Counted from the stretch's first letter, positions 25,760 through 34,146 are shown. The stretch: DNA of 64,000 nucleotides from Streptomyces griseiscabiei (GCF_020010925.1 NZ_JAGJBZ010000001.1:3575001-3639000); one strand, 5' to 3'. Program-made: numbers and translations. Notes: generated by a model from the sequence alone, not told the origin.

Positions 25760-26808
25760 TGGAGACGGCACTCACCCGGCTCGTCGGCGTCCGCCATCCG
25801 CTCGTGCAGACCGGGATGGGCTGGGTCGCCGGCCCCCGGCTGGTCTCCGCCACGGCGAACGCGGGAGCGCTCGGCATCCTGGCCTCCGCGACCATGACGC
25901 CCGCGCGACTCCGGGACGCCGTGAGGGAGGTGCGGTCCCGTACGGACGGCGCGCCCTTCGGGGTGAACCTGCGGGCCGACGCGGGTGACGCGCGGGAACG
26001 GGTGCGGATCATCGTCGAGGAGGACGTGCGGGTCGCGTCGTTCGCGCTCGCGCCGTCCAGGGAGCTGATCGCCGAGCTGAAGGACGCGGGTGTGGTCGTG
26101 ATCCCGTCGGTCGGTGCCCGGCGGCACGCCGAGAAGGTCGCGGCGTGGGGTGCGGACGCGGTGCTGGTGCAGGGCGGCGAGGGCGGCGGCCACACCGGGG
26201 AGGTGGCGACGACCGTGCTGCTGTCGCAGGTCGTGGACGCCGTCGACATCCCCGTCGTCGCGGCCGGCGGCTTCCACGACGGGCGCGGGCTGGTGGCGGC
26301 GCTGGCGTTCGGGGCGGCCGGGGTCGCGATGGGCACCCGGTTCCTGCTCACCTCGGACTCGACGGTGCCCGACGCGGTGAAGGCCCGCTATCTGGCCGCG
26401 ACGGTCAAGGACGTCACCGTCACCAGGGCCGTGGACGGGCTGCCGCACCGGATGCTGCGCACGGAGTTGGTGAGCGCGCTGGAGGCGTCCGGTAGGGCGC
26501 GCGCCCTGCTGCGCGCCGTGCGCCACGCGGCCGGCTTCCGGCGGCTCTCCGGGCTCACCTGGCGCCGTATGGTCCGCGACGGCCTCGCGCTGCGGCACGG
26601 CAAGGACCTCACCTGGAGTCAGGTCCTGCTCGCCGCCAACACGCCGATGCTGCTCCGGTCCGCGATGGTGGACGGCCGTACGGACCTGGGGGTGATGGCG
26701 GCCGGGCAGGTCGCCGGGGTGATCGACGACCTGCCGTCGTGCGCGGAGCTGGTGGAGCGGATCATGAAGGAGGCGGACGAGGTACGGACGCGGCTCGGAC
26801 GCGGCTGA
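25759..26808 (+). CDS. ipdC: FMN-dependent nitronate monooxygenase-family enzyme, IpdC-like
   Basis: A 349-residue TIM-barrel flavoprotein of the 2-nitropropane dioxygenase family. FMN-binding marks: QTGMGWVAGPRL at the start, VQGGEGGGHTGEV in the middle and AAGGFHDGRGLVAALAFGAAGVAMGTRF after it. In the KstR2 pathway IpdC is a reductase/dehydrogenase acting on the bicyclic acyl-CoA rather than a nitronate oxidase. The start overlaps the IpdB stop by one base (TGATG). Last plus-strand gene of this arm, 18 bases from the convergent FadA6-like stop. Confidence 0.84.
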   Translation: METALTRLVGVRHPLVQTGMGWVAGPRLVSATANAGALGILASATMTPARLRDAVREVRSRTDGAPFGVNLRADAGDARERVRIIVEEDVRVASFALAPSRELIAELKDAGVVVIPSVGARRHAEKVAAWGADAVLVQGGEGGGHTGEVATTVLLSQVVDAVDIPVVAAGGFHDGRGLVAALAFGAAGVAMGTRFLLTSDSTVPDAVKARYLAATVKDVTVTRAVDGLPHRMLRTELVSALEASGRARALLRAVRHAAGFRRLSGLTWRRMVRDGLALRHGKDLTWSQVLLAANTPMLLRSAMVDGRTDLGVMAAGQVAGVIDDLPSCAELVERIMKEADEVRTRLGRG

Positions 26809-26826
26809 CCCCGGCACGCCCTCGGT

Positions 26827-27984
26827 TCACAGCCGCTCGACGATCGTCACGTTGGCCTGCCCGCCGCCCTCGCACATCGTCTGGAGCCCGTACCGGCCGC
26901 CCGTGCGCTCCAGTTCGTGCAGGAGGGTCGTCATGAGCTTGGCGCCGGTCGCTCCCAGGGGGTGGCCGAGCGCGATCGCGCCTCCGTTGACGTTGACCTT
27001 CTCCGGGTCGGCGCCCGTCTCCTTCAGCCACGCCAGGACGACCGGTGCGAAGGCCTCGTTGATCTCGACGAGGTCGATCGCGTCGAGGGTGAGGCCGGTC
27101 TTCTTCAGGGCGTACGCGGTCGCGGGGATCGGCGCGGTGAGCATCCGGATGGGGTCCTCGCCGCGTACGGAGAGGTGGTGCACGCGGGCGCGCGGGGTCA
27201 GCCCGTGCTCCCGTACGGCCCGTTCGGAGGCGAGGAGCAGCGCGGCGGCGCCGTCGGAGACCTGGGAGGAGCAGGCGGCGGTGACGGTGCCGCCGTCGAT
27301 GACCGGCTTCAGGGCGGCCATCTTCTCCAGGGAGGTGTCCCGGCGCGGCCCCTCGTCGACGGTCACGTCCCCGTACGGCACGGTCTCGCGCGCGAAGCGG
27401 CCCTCGTCGACCGCCCGTACCGCCCGCCGGTGGGAGCGCAGCGCGTACTCCTCCTGGTCGCCGCGGCCGATGCCCCACTTGGCGGCGATCATCTCGGCGC
27501 CGGCGAACTGGTTCACCGGCCGGTCCCCGTACCTGGCCCGCCACCCCTCGCTGCCCGCGAAGGGCCCCTCGGTGAGGCCGAGCGGTACGGCGGCCTGGCG
27601 GGAGGCGAAGGCGATGGGGATCATCGTCATGTTCTGGACGCCGCCCGCGACCACCAGGTCCTGGGTGCCGGAGAGCACGGCCTGGGCGGCGAAGTGCACC
27701 GCCTGCTGCGAGGAGCCGCACTGCCGGTCGACGGTCGTGCCCGGCACCTCCTCGGGCAGCCCGGCCGCCAGCCAGCTGGTGCGGGCGATGTCACCGGCCT
27801 GCGGTCCGACGGTGTCCAGGCAGCCGAAGACGACGTCCTCCACGGCGGCGGGGTCCACCCCCGCGCGCGCGACCAGCGCTTTGAGGACGTGTGCGCCGAG
27901 GTCGGCCGGATGGACCCGGCCGAGCCCTCCCCCGCGCCGCCCGACGGGCGTCCGGACCGCTTCGACGATATAGGCCTCGGCCAT
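26827..27984 (-). CDS. fadA6: Acetyl-CoA acyltransferase, FadA6-like thiolase
   Basis: A 385-residue degradative thiolase with nucleophile Cys89 (VDRQCGSSQQA), catalytic His in NGGAIALGHPLGATGA and the second Cys in CEGGGQAN near the C-terminus. It is complete and typical in length. In the ring C/D pathway FadA6 cleaves the open-chain product (MOODA-CoA). It is the last gene of the ipdF-kstR2-fadA6 unit, the same order as Rv3559c-Rv3557c-Rv3556c. Confidence 0.88.
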   Translation of the reverse strand: MAEAYIVEAVRTPVGRRGGGLGRVHPADLGAHVLKALVARAGVDPAAVEDVVFGCLDTVGPQAGDIARTSWLAAGLPEEVPGTTVDRQCGSSQQAVHFAAQAVLSGTQDLVVAGGVQNMTMIPIAFASRQAAVPLGLTEGPFAGSEGWRARYGDRPVNQFAGAEMIAAKWGIGRGDQEEYALRSHRRAVRAVDEGRFARETVPYGDVTVDEGPRRDTSLEKMAALKPVIDGGTVTAACSSQVSDGAAALLLASERAVREHGLTPRARVHHLSVRGEDPIRMLTAPIPATAYALKKTGLTLDAIDLVEINEAFAPVVLAWLKETGADPEKVNVNGGAIALGHPLGATGAKLMTTLLHELERTGGRYGLQTMCEGGGQANVTIVERL

Positions 27985-28025
27985 GGCAACTCCCCTGGTG
28001 TCAAAGGTGCTTCATGTGCGGCGCT

Positions 28026-28709
28026 TCACGTGCGGCTGTTCCGTGCGGGTGTTTCCGTGCCGCCGTGCCCGTGCGGCTGCGCGCGTACGGCGATCCCGTC
28101 CAGCACCATCGACAGGTACTGCCGGGCGATCTCCTCCGGGCTGTACCGTCCGCCCGGCCGGTACCAGGAGGCGGCGACCCAGACGGTGTCGCGCACGAAC
28201 CGGTAGGTGACCCTCGTGTCGAGGTCGGCCCGGAACTCCCCTACGGAGACCCCGCGTTCCAATGTCGACAGCCAGGCCTTCTCGAACTTCGTCCGCGACG
28301 CGTCGAGGAACAGGAACCGGTCCTGGGCGACCAGCTGCTTGGCCTCGTTCTGGTAGATCTCCACGGCGGGCCGGTGCCGGTCGATGGCCCGGAACGACTC
28401 GACGACCAGCGCCTCGAAGGTCTCCCGCGGGCTCCGCCCGGCGTCCAGGACGGCGTCGTACGCCTCCCAGAGCTCGTCGAGGAAGGTCCGCAGGATCTCC
28501 TCCAGCATCGCGTCCTTGGACTCGAAGTAGTAGTAGAGGCTGCCCGCGAGCATGCCCGCGTCGTCCGCGATCCTGCGCACGGTGGTGGCGGTGTACCCCA
28601 CGGCGGCGAAGACGTTGGCGGCCTTGTCGAGGAGTTCCCGGCGACGGGCGGGCGCGGTGTCGGGGGCCTGGGGCCTCTTGGCCGGCTGGGGCTTCTTCTT
28701 GGTCGGCAC
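28026..28709 (-). CDS. kstR2: TetR-family repressor, KstR2-like
   Basis: A 227-residue TetR regulator. The HTH (about 28-65) reads ATTVRRIADDAGMLAGSLYYYF, and the ligand domain contains IYQNEAKQLVAQ and RFVRDTVWVAASWYRPGG. As I recall the M. tuberculosis KstR2 sequence, all three stretches have close counterparts there. KstR2 is released from DNA by the CoA ester of HIP. A lysine/proline-rich head of about 18 residues precedes the domain. GTG 28709 has AAGGAC upstream. It lies 14 bases after the IpdF-like stop, so it is probably in its own regulated operon. Confidence 0.87.
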   Translation of the reverse strand: MPTKKKPQPAKRPQAPDTAPARRRELLDKAANVFAAVGYTATTVRRIADDAGMLAGSLYYYFESKDAMLEEILRTFLDELWEAYDAVLDAGRSPRETFEALVVESFRAIDRHRPAVEIYQNEAKQLVAQDRFLFLDASRTKFEKAWLSTLERGVSVGEFRADLDTRVTYRFVRDTVWVAASWYRPGGRYSPEEIARQYLSMVLDGIAVRAQPHGHGGTETPARNSRT

Positions 28710-28723
28710 GCTGTTCGTTGTCC

Positions 28724-29512
28724 TTACGGGTGCTGGTTGCTGACGGAGACGATCTCACCCGTCATGTACGAGGAGTAGCCGGACGCCAGGAAGACGATCA
28801 CATTGGCCACCTCCCAGGGTTCGGCGTACCGCCCGAAGGCCTCCCGCGCGGTCAGTTCCTCCAGCAGCTCCGGGGTGGTGACCTTCACCAGGTGCGGGTG
28901 CAGGGCGAGGCTCGGCGACACGGCGTTGACGCGGACCCCGTACTCGGCCGCCTCGATCGCCGCGCACCTGGTCAGCGCCATCACCCCGGCCTTCGCCGCG
29001 GCGTAGTGCGCCTGGCCTGCCTGGGCCCGCCAGCCGACGACGGAAGCGTTGTTGACGATCACGCCTCCACCGCTCTCCCGCATCAGCCGCAGGGCGGCCC
29101 GGGTGCACCGGAAGGTGCCGTTCAGGGTCACGTCCAGCACCTTGGACCACTGCTCGTCGGTCATGTCGACGACCGCCGAAGTGCCGCCCAGGCCCGCGTT
29201 GTTGACGACGATGTCGAGCCGTCCGTGCAGCCGGGCGGCCGCCTCGAACAGCGCCCGTACCTGGTCCTCGTCGGTCACGTCGCACGGCACGGCCCGGACG
29301 TTCTCCGCCCCGAACTCGTCGGCCAGCTCGGCCTTGTACTCCTTGAGTCTGCGCGTGTGGGCGTCGCTGATGACGACGCGCGCGCCCTCCTCCAGGAAGC
29401 GCCGCGCCGTCGCTCCGCCGATGCCCGCGCCGGCCGCCGCGGTGATGACGGCGGTGCGGCCGGTGAGGAGGCCGTGGGCGGGGAGGTACGCCGGAGTCTC
29501 GACGTTGCTCAT
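28724..29512 (-). CDS. ipdF: Short-chain dehydrogenase/reductase, IpdF-like
   Basis: A 262-residue SDR, the same length as I recall for Rv3559c (IpdF). Cofactor motif TAAAGAGIG is an unusual variant of TGxxxGxG, with alanines at the start; NNAGLGG and the YAAAK catalytic pair (HYAAAKAGV) are intact. IpdF acts on the 5-hydroxy/5-keto bicyclic CoA ester in the KstR2 pathway. It is the first gene of the minus-strand unit, divergent from the FadE31-like gene, with the second proposed operator in the gap. Confidence 0.84.
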   Translation of the reverse strand: MSNVETPAYLPAHGLLTGRTAVITAAAGAGIGGATARRFLEEGARVVISDAHTRRLKEYKAELADEFGAENVRAVPCDVTDEDQVRALFEAAARLHGRLDIVVNNAGLGGTSAVVDMTDEQWSKVLDVTLNGTFRCTRAALRLMRESGGGVIVNNASVVGWRAQAGQAHYAAAKAGVMALTRCAAIEAAEYGVRVNAVSPSLALHPHLVKVTTPELLEELTAREAFGRYAEPWEVANVIVFLASGYSSYMTGEIVSVSNQHP

Positions 29513-29529
29513 GCGGGCACGCTAACCTA

Positions 29530-29545
29530 CCAAACACTTGTTAGG
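29530..29545. promoter_or_regulatory. Proposed KstR2-type operator, copy 2
   Basis: CCAAACACTTGTTAGG lies in the 49-bp divergent promoter between the IpdF-like and FadE31-like genes. The 14-mer at 29529-29542 fits the published KstR2 motif AnCAAGnnCTTGnT at nine of ten fixed bases (one G to A). It ends just before the GAAGGAG ribosome site of the FadE31-like gene, where bound repressor would block both directions. Confidence 0.75.
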
Positions 29546-29561
29546 GAAGGAGCAGCGCTCC

Positions 29562-30701
29562 ATGGACCTGACCCACTCCCCCTCCGACGAGACCTTCCGC
29601 GCCGAGGCCCGTGCCTGGCTGCGCGCCCACGTCCCCGCCGAGCCGCCGCCCTCCCTGGAGACCGAGGCGGGCTTCGCCGCCCACCGCGCCTGGGAGGCCG
29701 AACTGGCCGCGGACCGCTGGTCGGTGGTGAACTGGCCTGCGGAGTACGGCGGCCGGGACGCGGACCTGTGGCGCTGGCTGGTCTTCGAGGAGGAGTACCA
29801 CGCGGCGGGCGCCCCGGGACGGGTCGGCCAGAACGGCGTCACCCTCCTCGCCCCCACCCTCTTCGACCACGGTACGGCGGAGCAGCGGGCGCGCGTACTG
29901 CCCCCGATGGCCACCGGCGAGGTGGTCTGGGCGCAGGCCTGGTCGGAGCCGGAGGCCGGGTCGGACCTGGCCTCGCTCACCGCCGGGGCCGTACGCACGG
30001 ACGGAGGCTGGCTGCTCACCGGCCAGAAGACCTGGTCGTCGCGGGCGGCCTTCGCGGACCGGGCGTTCGGCCTGTTCCGCAGCGAGCCGGGCACCCCGAA
30101 GCCGCATCAGGGCCTCACCTATCTGATGTTCGACCTGCGCGCGCCGGGCGTGACCGTCCGCCCGATCGGCCGCCTCGACGGGAAGCCCGCCTTCGCGGAG
30201 CTCTTCCTGGACGACGTGTTCGTCCCGGACGAGGACGTGATCGGCGAGCCGGGCCGGGGCTGGCAGATCGCCATGTCCGCCACCGGCAACGAACGCGGTC
30301 TGATGCTCCGCTCCCCGGGCCGCTTCCTCGCCTCCGCGCACCGGCTGTTCGACCTCTGGCGCGCCCAGGGGGCTCCGGCGTCCGCGCACGACCGGGTGGC
30401 CGACGCGCTGATCGGTGCCCGCGCCTACCAGCTCTTCACCCACGCGGCCGCCTCCCGTCTGCTGGAGGGCGCCCCGGCCGGCCCCGAGTCCAGCCTCAAC
30501 AAGGTCTTCTGGTCCGAGTACGACATCGCCCTGCACGAGACGGCACGCGAACTGCTCGGCGAGGAGGGCGAGTCGGCGGACACGGGGTGGTCCGAGGGCT
30601 ATGTCTTCTCCCTGGCCGGCCCGATCTACGCCGGCACCAACGAGATCCAGCGCGACATCATCGCCGAGCGCCTCCTCGGCCTGCCGAAGGGCCGCCGCTG
30701 A
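29562..30701 (+). CDS. fadE31: Acyl-CoA dehydrogenase, FadE31-like
   Basis: A 379-residue flavin acyl-CoA dehydrogenase. Typical segments are NWPAEYGGRDADL, WAQAWSEPEAGSDLAS, TGQKTWSSRA and IYAGTNEIQRDIIAERLLGLP. The last carries Ala where medium-chain enzymes have the catalytic Glu, usual for steroid ACADs whose base lies elsewhere. The overall pattern resembles FadE31 rather than FadE30 as I remember them. The ATG at 29562 has GAAGGAG nine bases upstream. The following smaller dehydrogenase is its likely partner in an alpha2-beta2 complex. Confidence 0.8.
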   Translation: MDLTHSPSDETFRAEARAWLRAHVPAEPPPSLETEAGFAAHRAWEAELAADRWSVVNWPAEYGGRDADLWRWLVFEEEYHAAGAPGRVGQNGVTLLAPTLFDHGTAEQRARVLPPMATGEVVWAQAWSEPEAGSDLASLTAGAVRTDGGWLLTGQKTWSSRAAFADRAFGLFRSEPGTPKPHQGLTYLMFDLRAPGVTVRPIGRLDGKPAFAELFLDDVFVPDEDVIGEPGRGWQIAMSATGNERGLMLRSPGRFLASAHRLFDLWRAQGAPASAHDRVADALIGARAYQLFTHAAASRLLEGAPAGPESSLNKVFWSEYDIALHETARELLGEEGESADTGWSEGYVFSLAGPIYAGTNEIQRDIIAERLLGLPKGRR

Positions 30702-30737
30702 TGCGGGGCCTCCTCATGAAGGGCCGCCGCTGATGCG
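30686..30737 (+). repeat. Short direct duplication at the gene junction
   Basis: GAAGGGCCGCCGCTGATGCG occurs at 30686-30705 and again at 30718-30737, offset 32 bp. The first copy holds the stop of the FadE31-like gene and the second the start of the FadE32-like gene. It looks like a small tandem duplication that moved the original stop-start overlap (TGATG) apart. Confidence 0.7.
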
Positions 30738-31713
30738 TTTCCTCCTGGACACCGAGCAGCGGGCGTTCGCCGCGTCGCTGGACGCCATGCTGACGGCCGC
30801 CGACACCCCGTCCGTCGTACGGGCCTGGGGGCGCGGGGAGCATGAGCCGGGGCGCGCGGTGTGGTCGCGGCTCGCGCAGGCCGGTGTGTTCGCACTGGCG
30901 GCGCCGGAGAAGTACGCGGGAGTCGGCCCGCTCCCCGTCGAACTGGCCGTCGCCTTCGTGGAGTTGGGCCGACACGCGGTACCGGGCCCGCTCGTGGAGA
31001 CGGTGACGGCGGCGGTCCTGCTGGCCGGGCTGGCGGACCCGGGTCCGGCCGAGCGGCTGCTTCCGGCGCTGGTGTCGGGGGAGACCATGGCCACGGTGGC
31101 GCCCGCGCCGGGGGCGTACGCGCTGGACGGCGATGTGGCGACGGCCCGTTTCTCGCTCGACCCGGACGCGGGCGGCGTACGCCTCTCCCCCGGCCACGGC
31201 CCGGTCCGCCCCTCCCTGGACCCGGCCCGCCGCAGGACCCCGCTCTCCCCCGGCGGCGCCCTCCTCCCCACGCACCCGCCCGTCCTCGCCCAGGCCCTGA
31301 CCTGGGCCCGTCTCGCGGTGGCCGCGCAGGCCCTGGGTGTCGGCCTCGCCCTGCTGGACCGGACGGTGACGTATGTCGGGCAGCGCACCCAGTTCGGGGT
31401 GCCCGTCGGCTCGTTCCAGGCGGTGAAGCACCGGCTGGCGGACGCGAAGATCGCCCTGGAGTTCGCGCGCCCCCTGGTCCTCGGCGCGGCGGTCACCCTG
31501 GACCCGGCGGATGTGGCGGCGGCCAAGGTGACGGCGTGCGAGGCGGCGTACGCGACCGCGCGCACGGCGCTCCAGCTGCACGGCGCGATCGGCTACACGG
31601 CCGAGTACGACCTGTCGCTCTGGCTGACCAGGGCCACCGCGCTGCGGTCCGCGTGGGGCGGCCCGAGCGAGTGCCGAGCCGTGGTGCTCAGTGGTGGTGC
31701 CCGCCACCGCTGA
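30733..31713 (+). CDS. Acyl-CoA dehydrogenase small subunit, FadE32/FadE33-like
   Basis: A 326-residue, short acyl-CoA dehydrogenase. The N-terminal helical domain is reduced and the middle beta-domain is divergent (residues about 120-185), while the C-terminal domain keeps RTQFGVPVGSFQAVKHRLADAKIALE and LQLHGAIGYTAEYDL. This is the pattern of beta subunits in heterotetrameric steroid ACADs such as FadE31-FadE32. The ATG at 30733 follows the duplicated junction. Its end overlaps the convergent cytochrome b gene by 26 bases. Confidence 0.8.
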   Translation: MRFLLDTEQRAFAASLDAMLTAADTPSVVRAWGRGEHEPGRAVWSRLAQAGVFALAAPEKYAGVGPLPVELAVAFVELGRHAVPGPLVETVTAAVLLAGLADPGPAERLLPALVSGETMATVAPAPGAYALDGDVATARFSLDPDAGGVRLSPGHGPVRPSLDPARRRTPLSPGGALLPTHPPVLAQALTWARLAVAAQALGVGLALLDRTVTYVGQRTQFGVPVGSFQAVKHRLADAKIALEFARPLVLGAAVTLDPADVAAAKVTACEAAYATARTALQLHGAIGYTAEYDLSLWLTRATALRSAWGGPSECRAVVLSGGARHR

Positions 31714-33340
31714 TCTCGCGGTACTCCTCGGCCGTCGGCTTCGGGATCCGGGTGCCGGGCCCGAACATGGCGCGGGCGAGCCGCGCCCGTACGCGGTCGA
31801 CGCGCCGCACCCGCCGCCGCACCCCGTTCGCGTCGACGACCGGCCCGGGTTCGTACGGCGGGTCCTGTTCGTGCTGGGTGAGCGCGAACAGCTGTGCCTG
31901 GGTGAGGGGTTCGTGGACCTCGACGTACTCGCCGTGCGGAAGCCGTTTGACGATGCCGGTCTCGCGGCCGTGGAGCACCTTGTCGCGGTCGCGGCGTTGC
32001 AACCCCAGACAGATCCGCTTGGTGACGACGAAGGCGAGGACGGGCACCACGAAGAAGCCGATGCGGACGAACCAGGTGATGGCGTTGATGGAGAGATGGA
32101 GACGGGTGGCGACGATGTCGTTGCCGCCGCCGATCAGCAGCACGCCGTAGAGGCTGAGCCAGGCCACGCCCAGGCCGGTGCGGACGGGGACGTTGCGGGG
32201 CCGGTCGAGGAGGTGGTGCTCGCGTCTGTCGCCGGTGATCCAGGCCTCGACGAACGGATACACACCGATGGCCAGCATGATCAGCGGGAAGAGGGAGAAG
32301 GGGATGAGGACGCCGAGGGCGAGGGTGTGTCCGAAGGCGTTGATCTCCCATCCCGGCATCACCCGGATCAGGCCCTCGGAGAAGCCGAGGTACCAGTCGG
32401 GCTGGGCGCCGGTGGTGACCAGGTCCGGGCGGTACGGGCCGAAGGCCCACACGGGGTTGATGGTGGCGACGGCGCCCATGCACGTGAGCACGCCGAAGAC
32501 GAGGAAGAAGAAGCCGCCCGCCTTGGCCATGTAGACCGGCATGAACGGCATGCCGACCACCGACTTCTGGTCCCGTCCGGGCCCGGGGTACTGCGTGTGC
32601 TTGTGGTGGAAGACCAGGATCAGATGGGCGACGATCAGCGCCAGCATGATCCCCGGCAGCAGCAGGACGTGGATCGGGAAGAGCCGGGAGATGATCTCGT
32701 GCCCCGGGAACTCCCCGCCGAAGAGGAAGAACGACAGATACGTGCCCACGATCGGCACGGACAGGATGGCGCCCTGCGCGAAGCGGAGGCCGGTGCCGGA
32801 GAGCAGGTCGTCCGGGAGCGAGTAGCCGGTGAGTCCGGTGATGATGCCGAGGAACAGCAGGGTCCAGCCGAACGCCCAGTTGACCTCGCGCGGCTTGCGG
32901 AACGCGCCGGTGAAGAAGACCCGCATCATGTGGATCAGCATCCCGGCGACGAAGACCAGCGCCGCCCAGTGGTGGATCTGCCGGATCAGCAGACCGCCGC
33001 GTACATCGAAGCTGATCTCCAGCGTGGATTCATAGGCCCGGGTCATCAGGACGCCGTTGAGCTGCTCGTACGTGCCGTGGTACTCGACCTGGACGCCGCT
33101 CGGCTCGAAGAACAGGGTGAGCCAGACACCGGTGAGGATCAGGACGAGGAAGCTGTAGAGGCAGATCTCGCCCAGCATGAAGGACCAGTGGTCCGGGAAC
33201 ACCTTGCGCAGATTGGCCCTGGCGATCCCGTACAGCCCGAGCCGCCCGTCGGCCCAGTCCGCGACCCGCTCCCCCCGGCCCGGCGCGGCCTTCCTCCGGC
33301 CCTCGCCGGCACCCGCCCCGACCGCCCGCACCCCACCCAC
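31688..33340 (-). CDS. qcrB: Orphan cytochrome bc1 complex cytochrome b subunit (QcrB paralogue)
   Basis: A 550-residue membrane protein, close in length to actinobacterial QcrB. Haem-ligand histidine pairs are seen in RQIHHWAALVFVAGMLIHMMRVF and FPIHVLLLPGIMLALIVAHL. The quinol-site motif is present as PDWYLGF, and the C-terminal cytoplasmic tail is rich in basic residues. No qcrC, qcrA or cytochrome oxidase gene is adjacent, so it is a second, solitary copy that would need partners from the main qcrCAB locus. GTG 33340 has GGGAGGG six bases upstream. It is convergent with, and overlaps, the FadE32-like gene. Confidence 0.92.
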   Translation of the reverse strand: MGGVRAVGAGAGEGRRKAAPGRGERVADWADGRLGLYGIARANLRKVFPDHWSFMLGEICLYSFLVLILTGVWLTLFFEPSGVQVEYHGTYEQLNGVLMTRAYESTLEISFDVRGGLLIRQIHHWAALVFVAGMLIHMMRVFFTGAFRKPREVNWAFGWTLLFLGIITGLTGYSLPDDLLSGTGLRFAQGAILSVPIVGTYLSFFLFGGEFPGHEIISRLFPIHVLLLPGIMLALIVAHLILVFHHKHTQYPGPGRDQKSVVGMPFMPVYMAKAGGFFFLVFGVLTCMGAVATINPVWAFGPYRPDLVTTGAQPDWYLGFSEGLIRVMPGWEINAFGHTLALGVLIPFSLFPLIMLAIGVYPFVEAWITGDRREHHLLDRPRNVPVRTGLGVAWLSLYGVLLIGGGNDIVATRLHLSINAITWFVRIGFFVVPVLAFVVTKRICLGLQRRDRDKVLHGRETGIVKRLPHGEYVEVHEPLTQAQLFALTQHEQDPPYEPGPVVDANGVRRRVRRVDRVRARLARAMFGPGTRIPKPTAEEYREISGGGHHH

Positions 33341-33426
33341 GCGAAGCCCTCCCCTCGGCTCCCGTCAGCCTGGCACGCACCCCCGCGAATGTAAATGGGG
33401 CCCACTCCCCACTTCGCCGACTCCCT

Positions 33427-34146
33427 CTACTTCACGATCCCTTGGGCCCGCGCCGCCACCAGCCACTGCGGGAACTCCCCCAGCAGCCGGTCGTACAGCT
33501 CCCCGTCGGACACGGCTTTCGGATCCGAACCGGCATGGAAGAAACCGGCGTTGTCGACCACCCGCTTCCCCGGCACCGCCAGCTCGTCGAGCCTGCGCAG
33601 GAAGTCGAACTGCTTGCTGTGGGGGTCGCCGAAGCCGATGAACTGCCAGAAGAGGGGGAGCCTGGCGGCCTTGCACATGTACCGCTCGGCGGCGAGCTTG
33701 CCGGTCGGACCGCCGTCCGTCTGGAACACCACGAAGGCCGGGTCCCGCGCGCCGCAGTCGAGGTAGTGGTCGATGACGGCGTCCATGGCCAGGTGGTAGT
33801 TAGTCTGTCCCATGTGCCCGAGCCCGGAGACGATCCGCCCGATCCGGCCGTGGTGTTCGGCGAGCCCGATCTCCGTGACCGCGTCGATCCCGGTGGAGAA
33901 GAAGACGACCGGCACGGTCCCGTCGTCGTCGAGCTGCGCCGACAGCCCGAGCACACGATCGGCGAGCGCCTGCACACTGCCGTCCTTGTAGTACGGCCGC
34001 ATGGACCCGCTGTGGTCCACCACGAGGTAGACGGCCGCCCGCTGCCCCTGCAGCCCGTGTCTGTCGAGAGAGGCTCCGGCGGCCTTGTACAGGTCCACCA
34101 GCGCGGGGGCGGTCTCCCGCATCTTGCTGAGGCTGATCGCGGGCAT
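33427..34146 (-). CDS. VWA domain protein
   Basis: A 239-residue von Willebrand A-type protein. The MIDAS metal motif DHSGS is at D44-S48, with the conserved Thr in MGQTNYH and Asp in FQTDGGPTG. It has no signal peptide or membrane segment. It resembles the TerF/TerY-like VWA proteins of tellurite-resistance-type systems, but no ter genes surround it, so the function is unassigned. I start at ATG 34146, seven bases after GGAGG. Confidence 0.82.
   Translation of the reverse strand: MPAISLSKMRETAPALVDLYKAAGASLDRHGLQGQRAAVYLVVDHSGSMRPYYKDGSVQALADRVLGLSAQLDDDGTVPVVFFSTGIDAVTEIGLAEHHGRIGRIVSGLGHMGQTNYHLAMDAVIDHYLDCGARDPAFVVFQTDGGPTGKLAAERYMCKAARLPLFWQFIGFGDPHSKQFDFLRRLDELAVPGKRVVDNAGFFHAGSDPKAVSDGELYDRLLGEFPQWLVAARAQGIVK

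Noticed and set aside
25759..26808. Plain nitronate monooxygenase
   Set aside because: The family is right but the coupling to IpdA/IpdB-like genes and the KstR2-type regulator makes IpdC the better reading.
33427..34146. Tellurite-resistance (ter) system
   Set aside because: The VWA protein resembles TerF/TerY-like proteins, but no terD, terB or terC gene is nearby.
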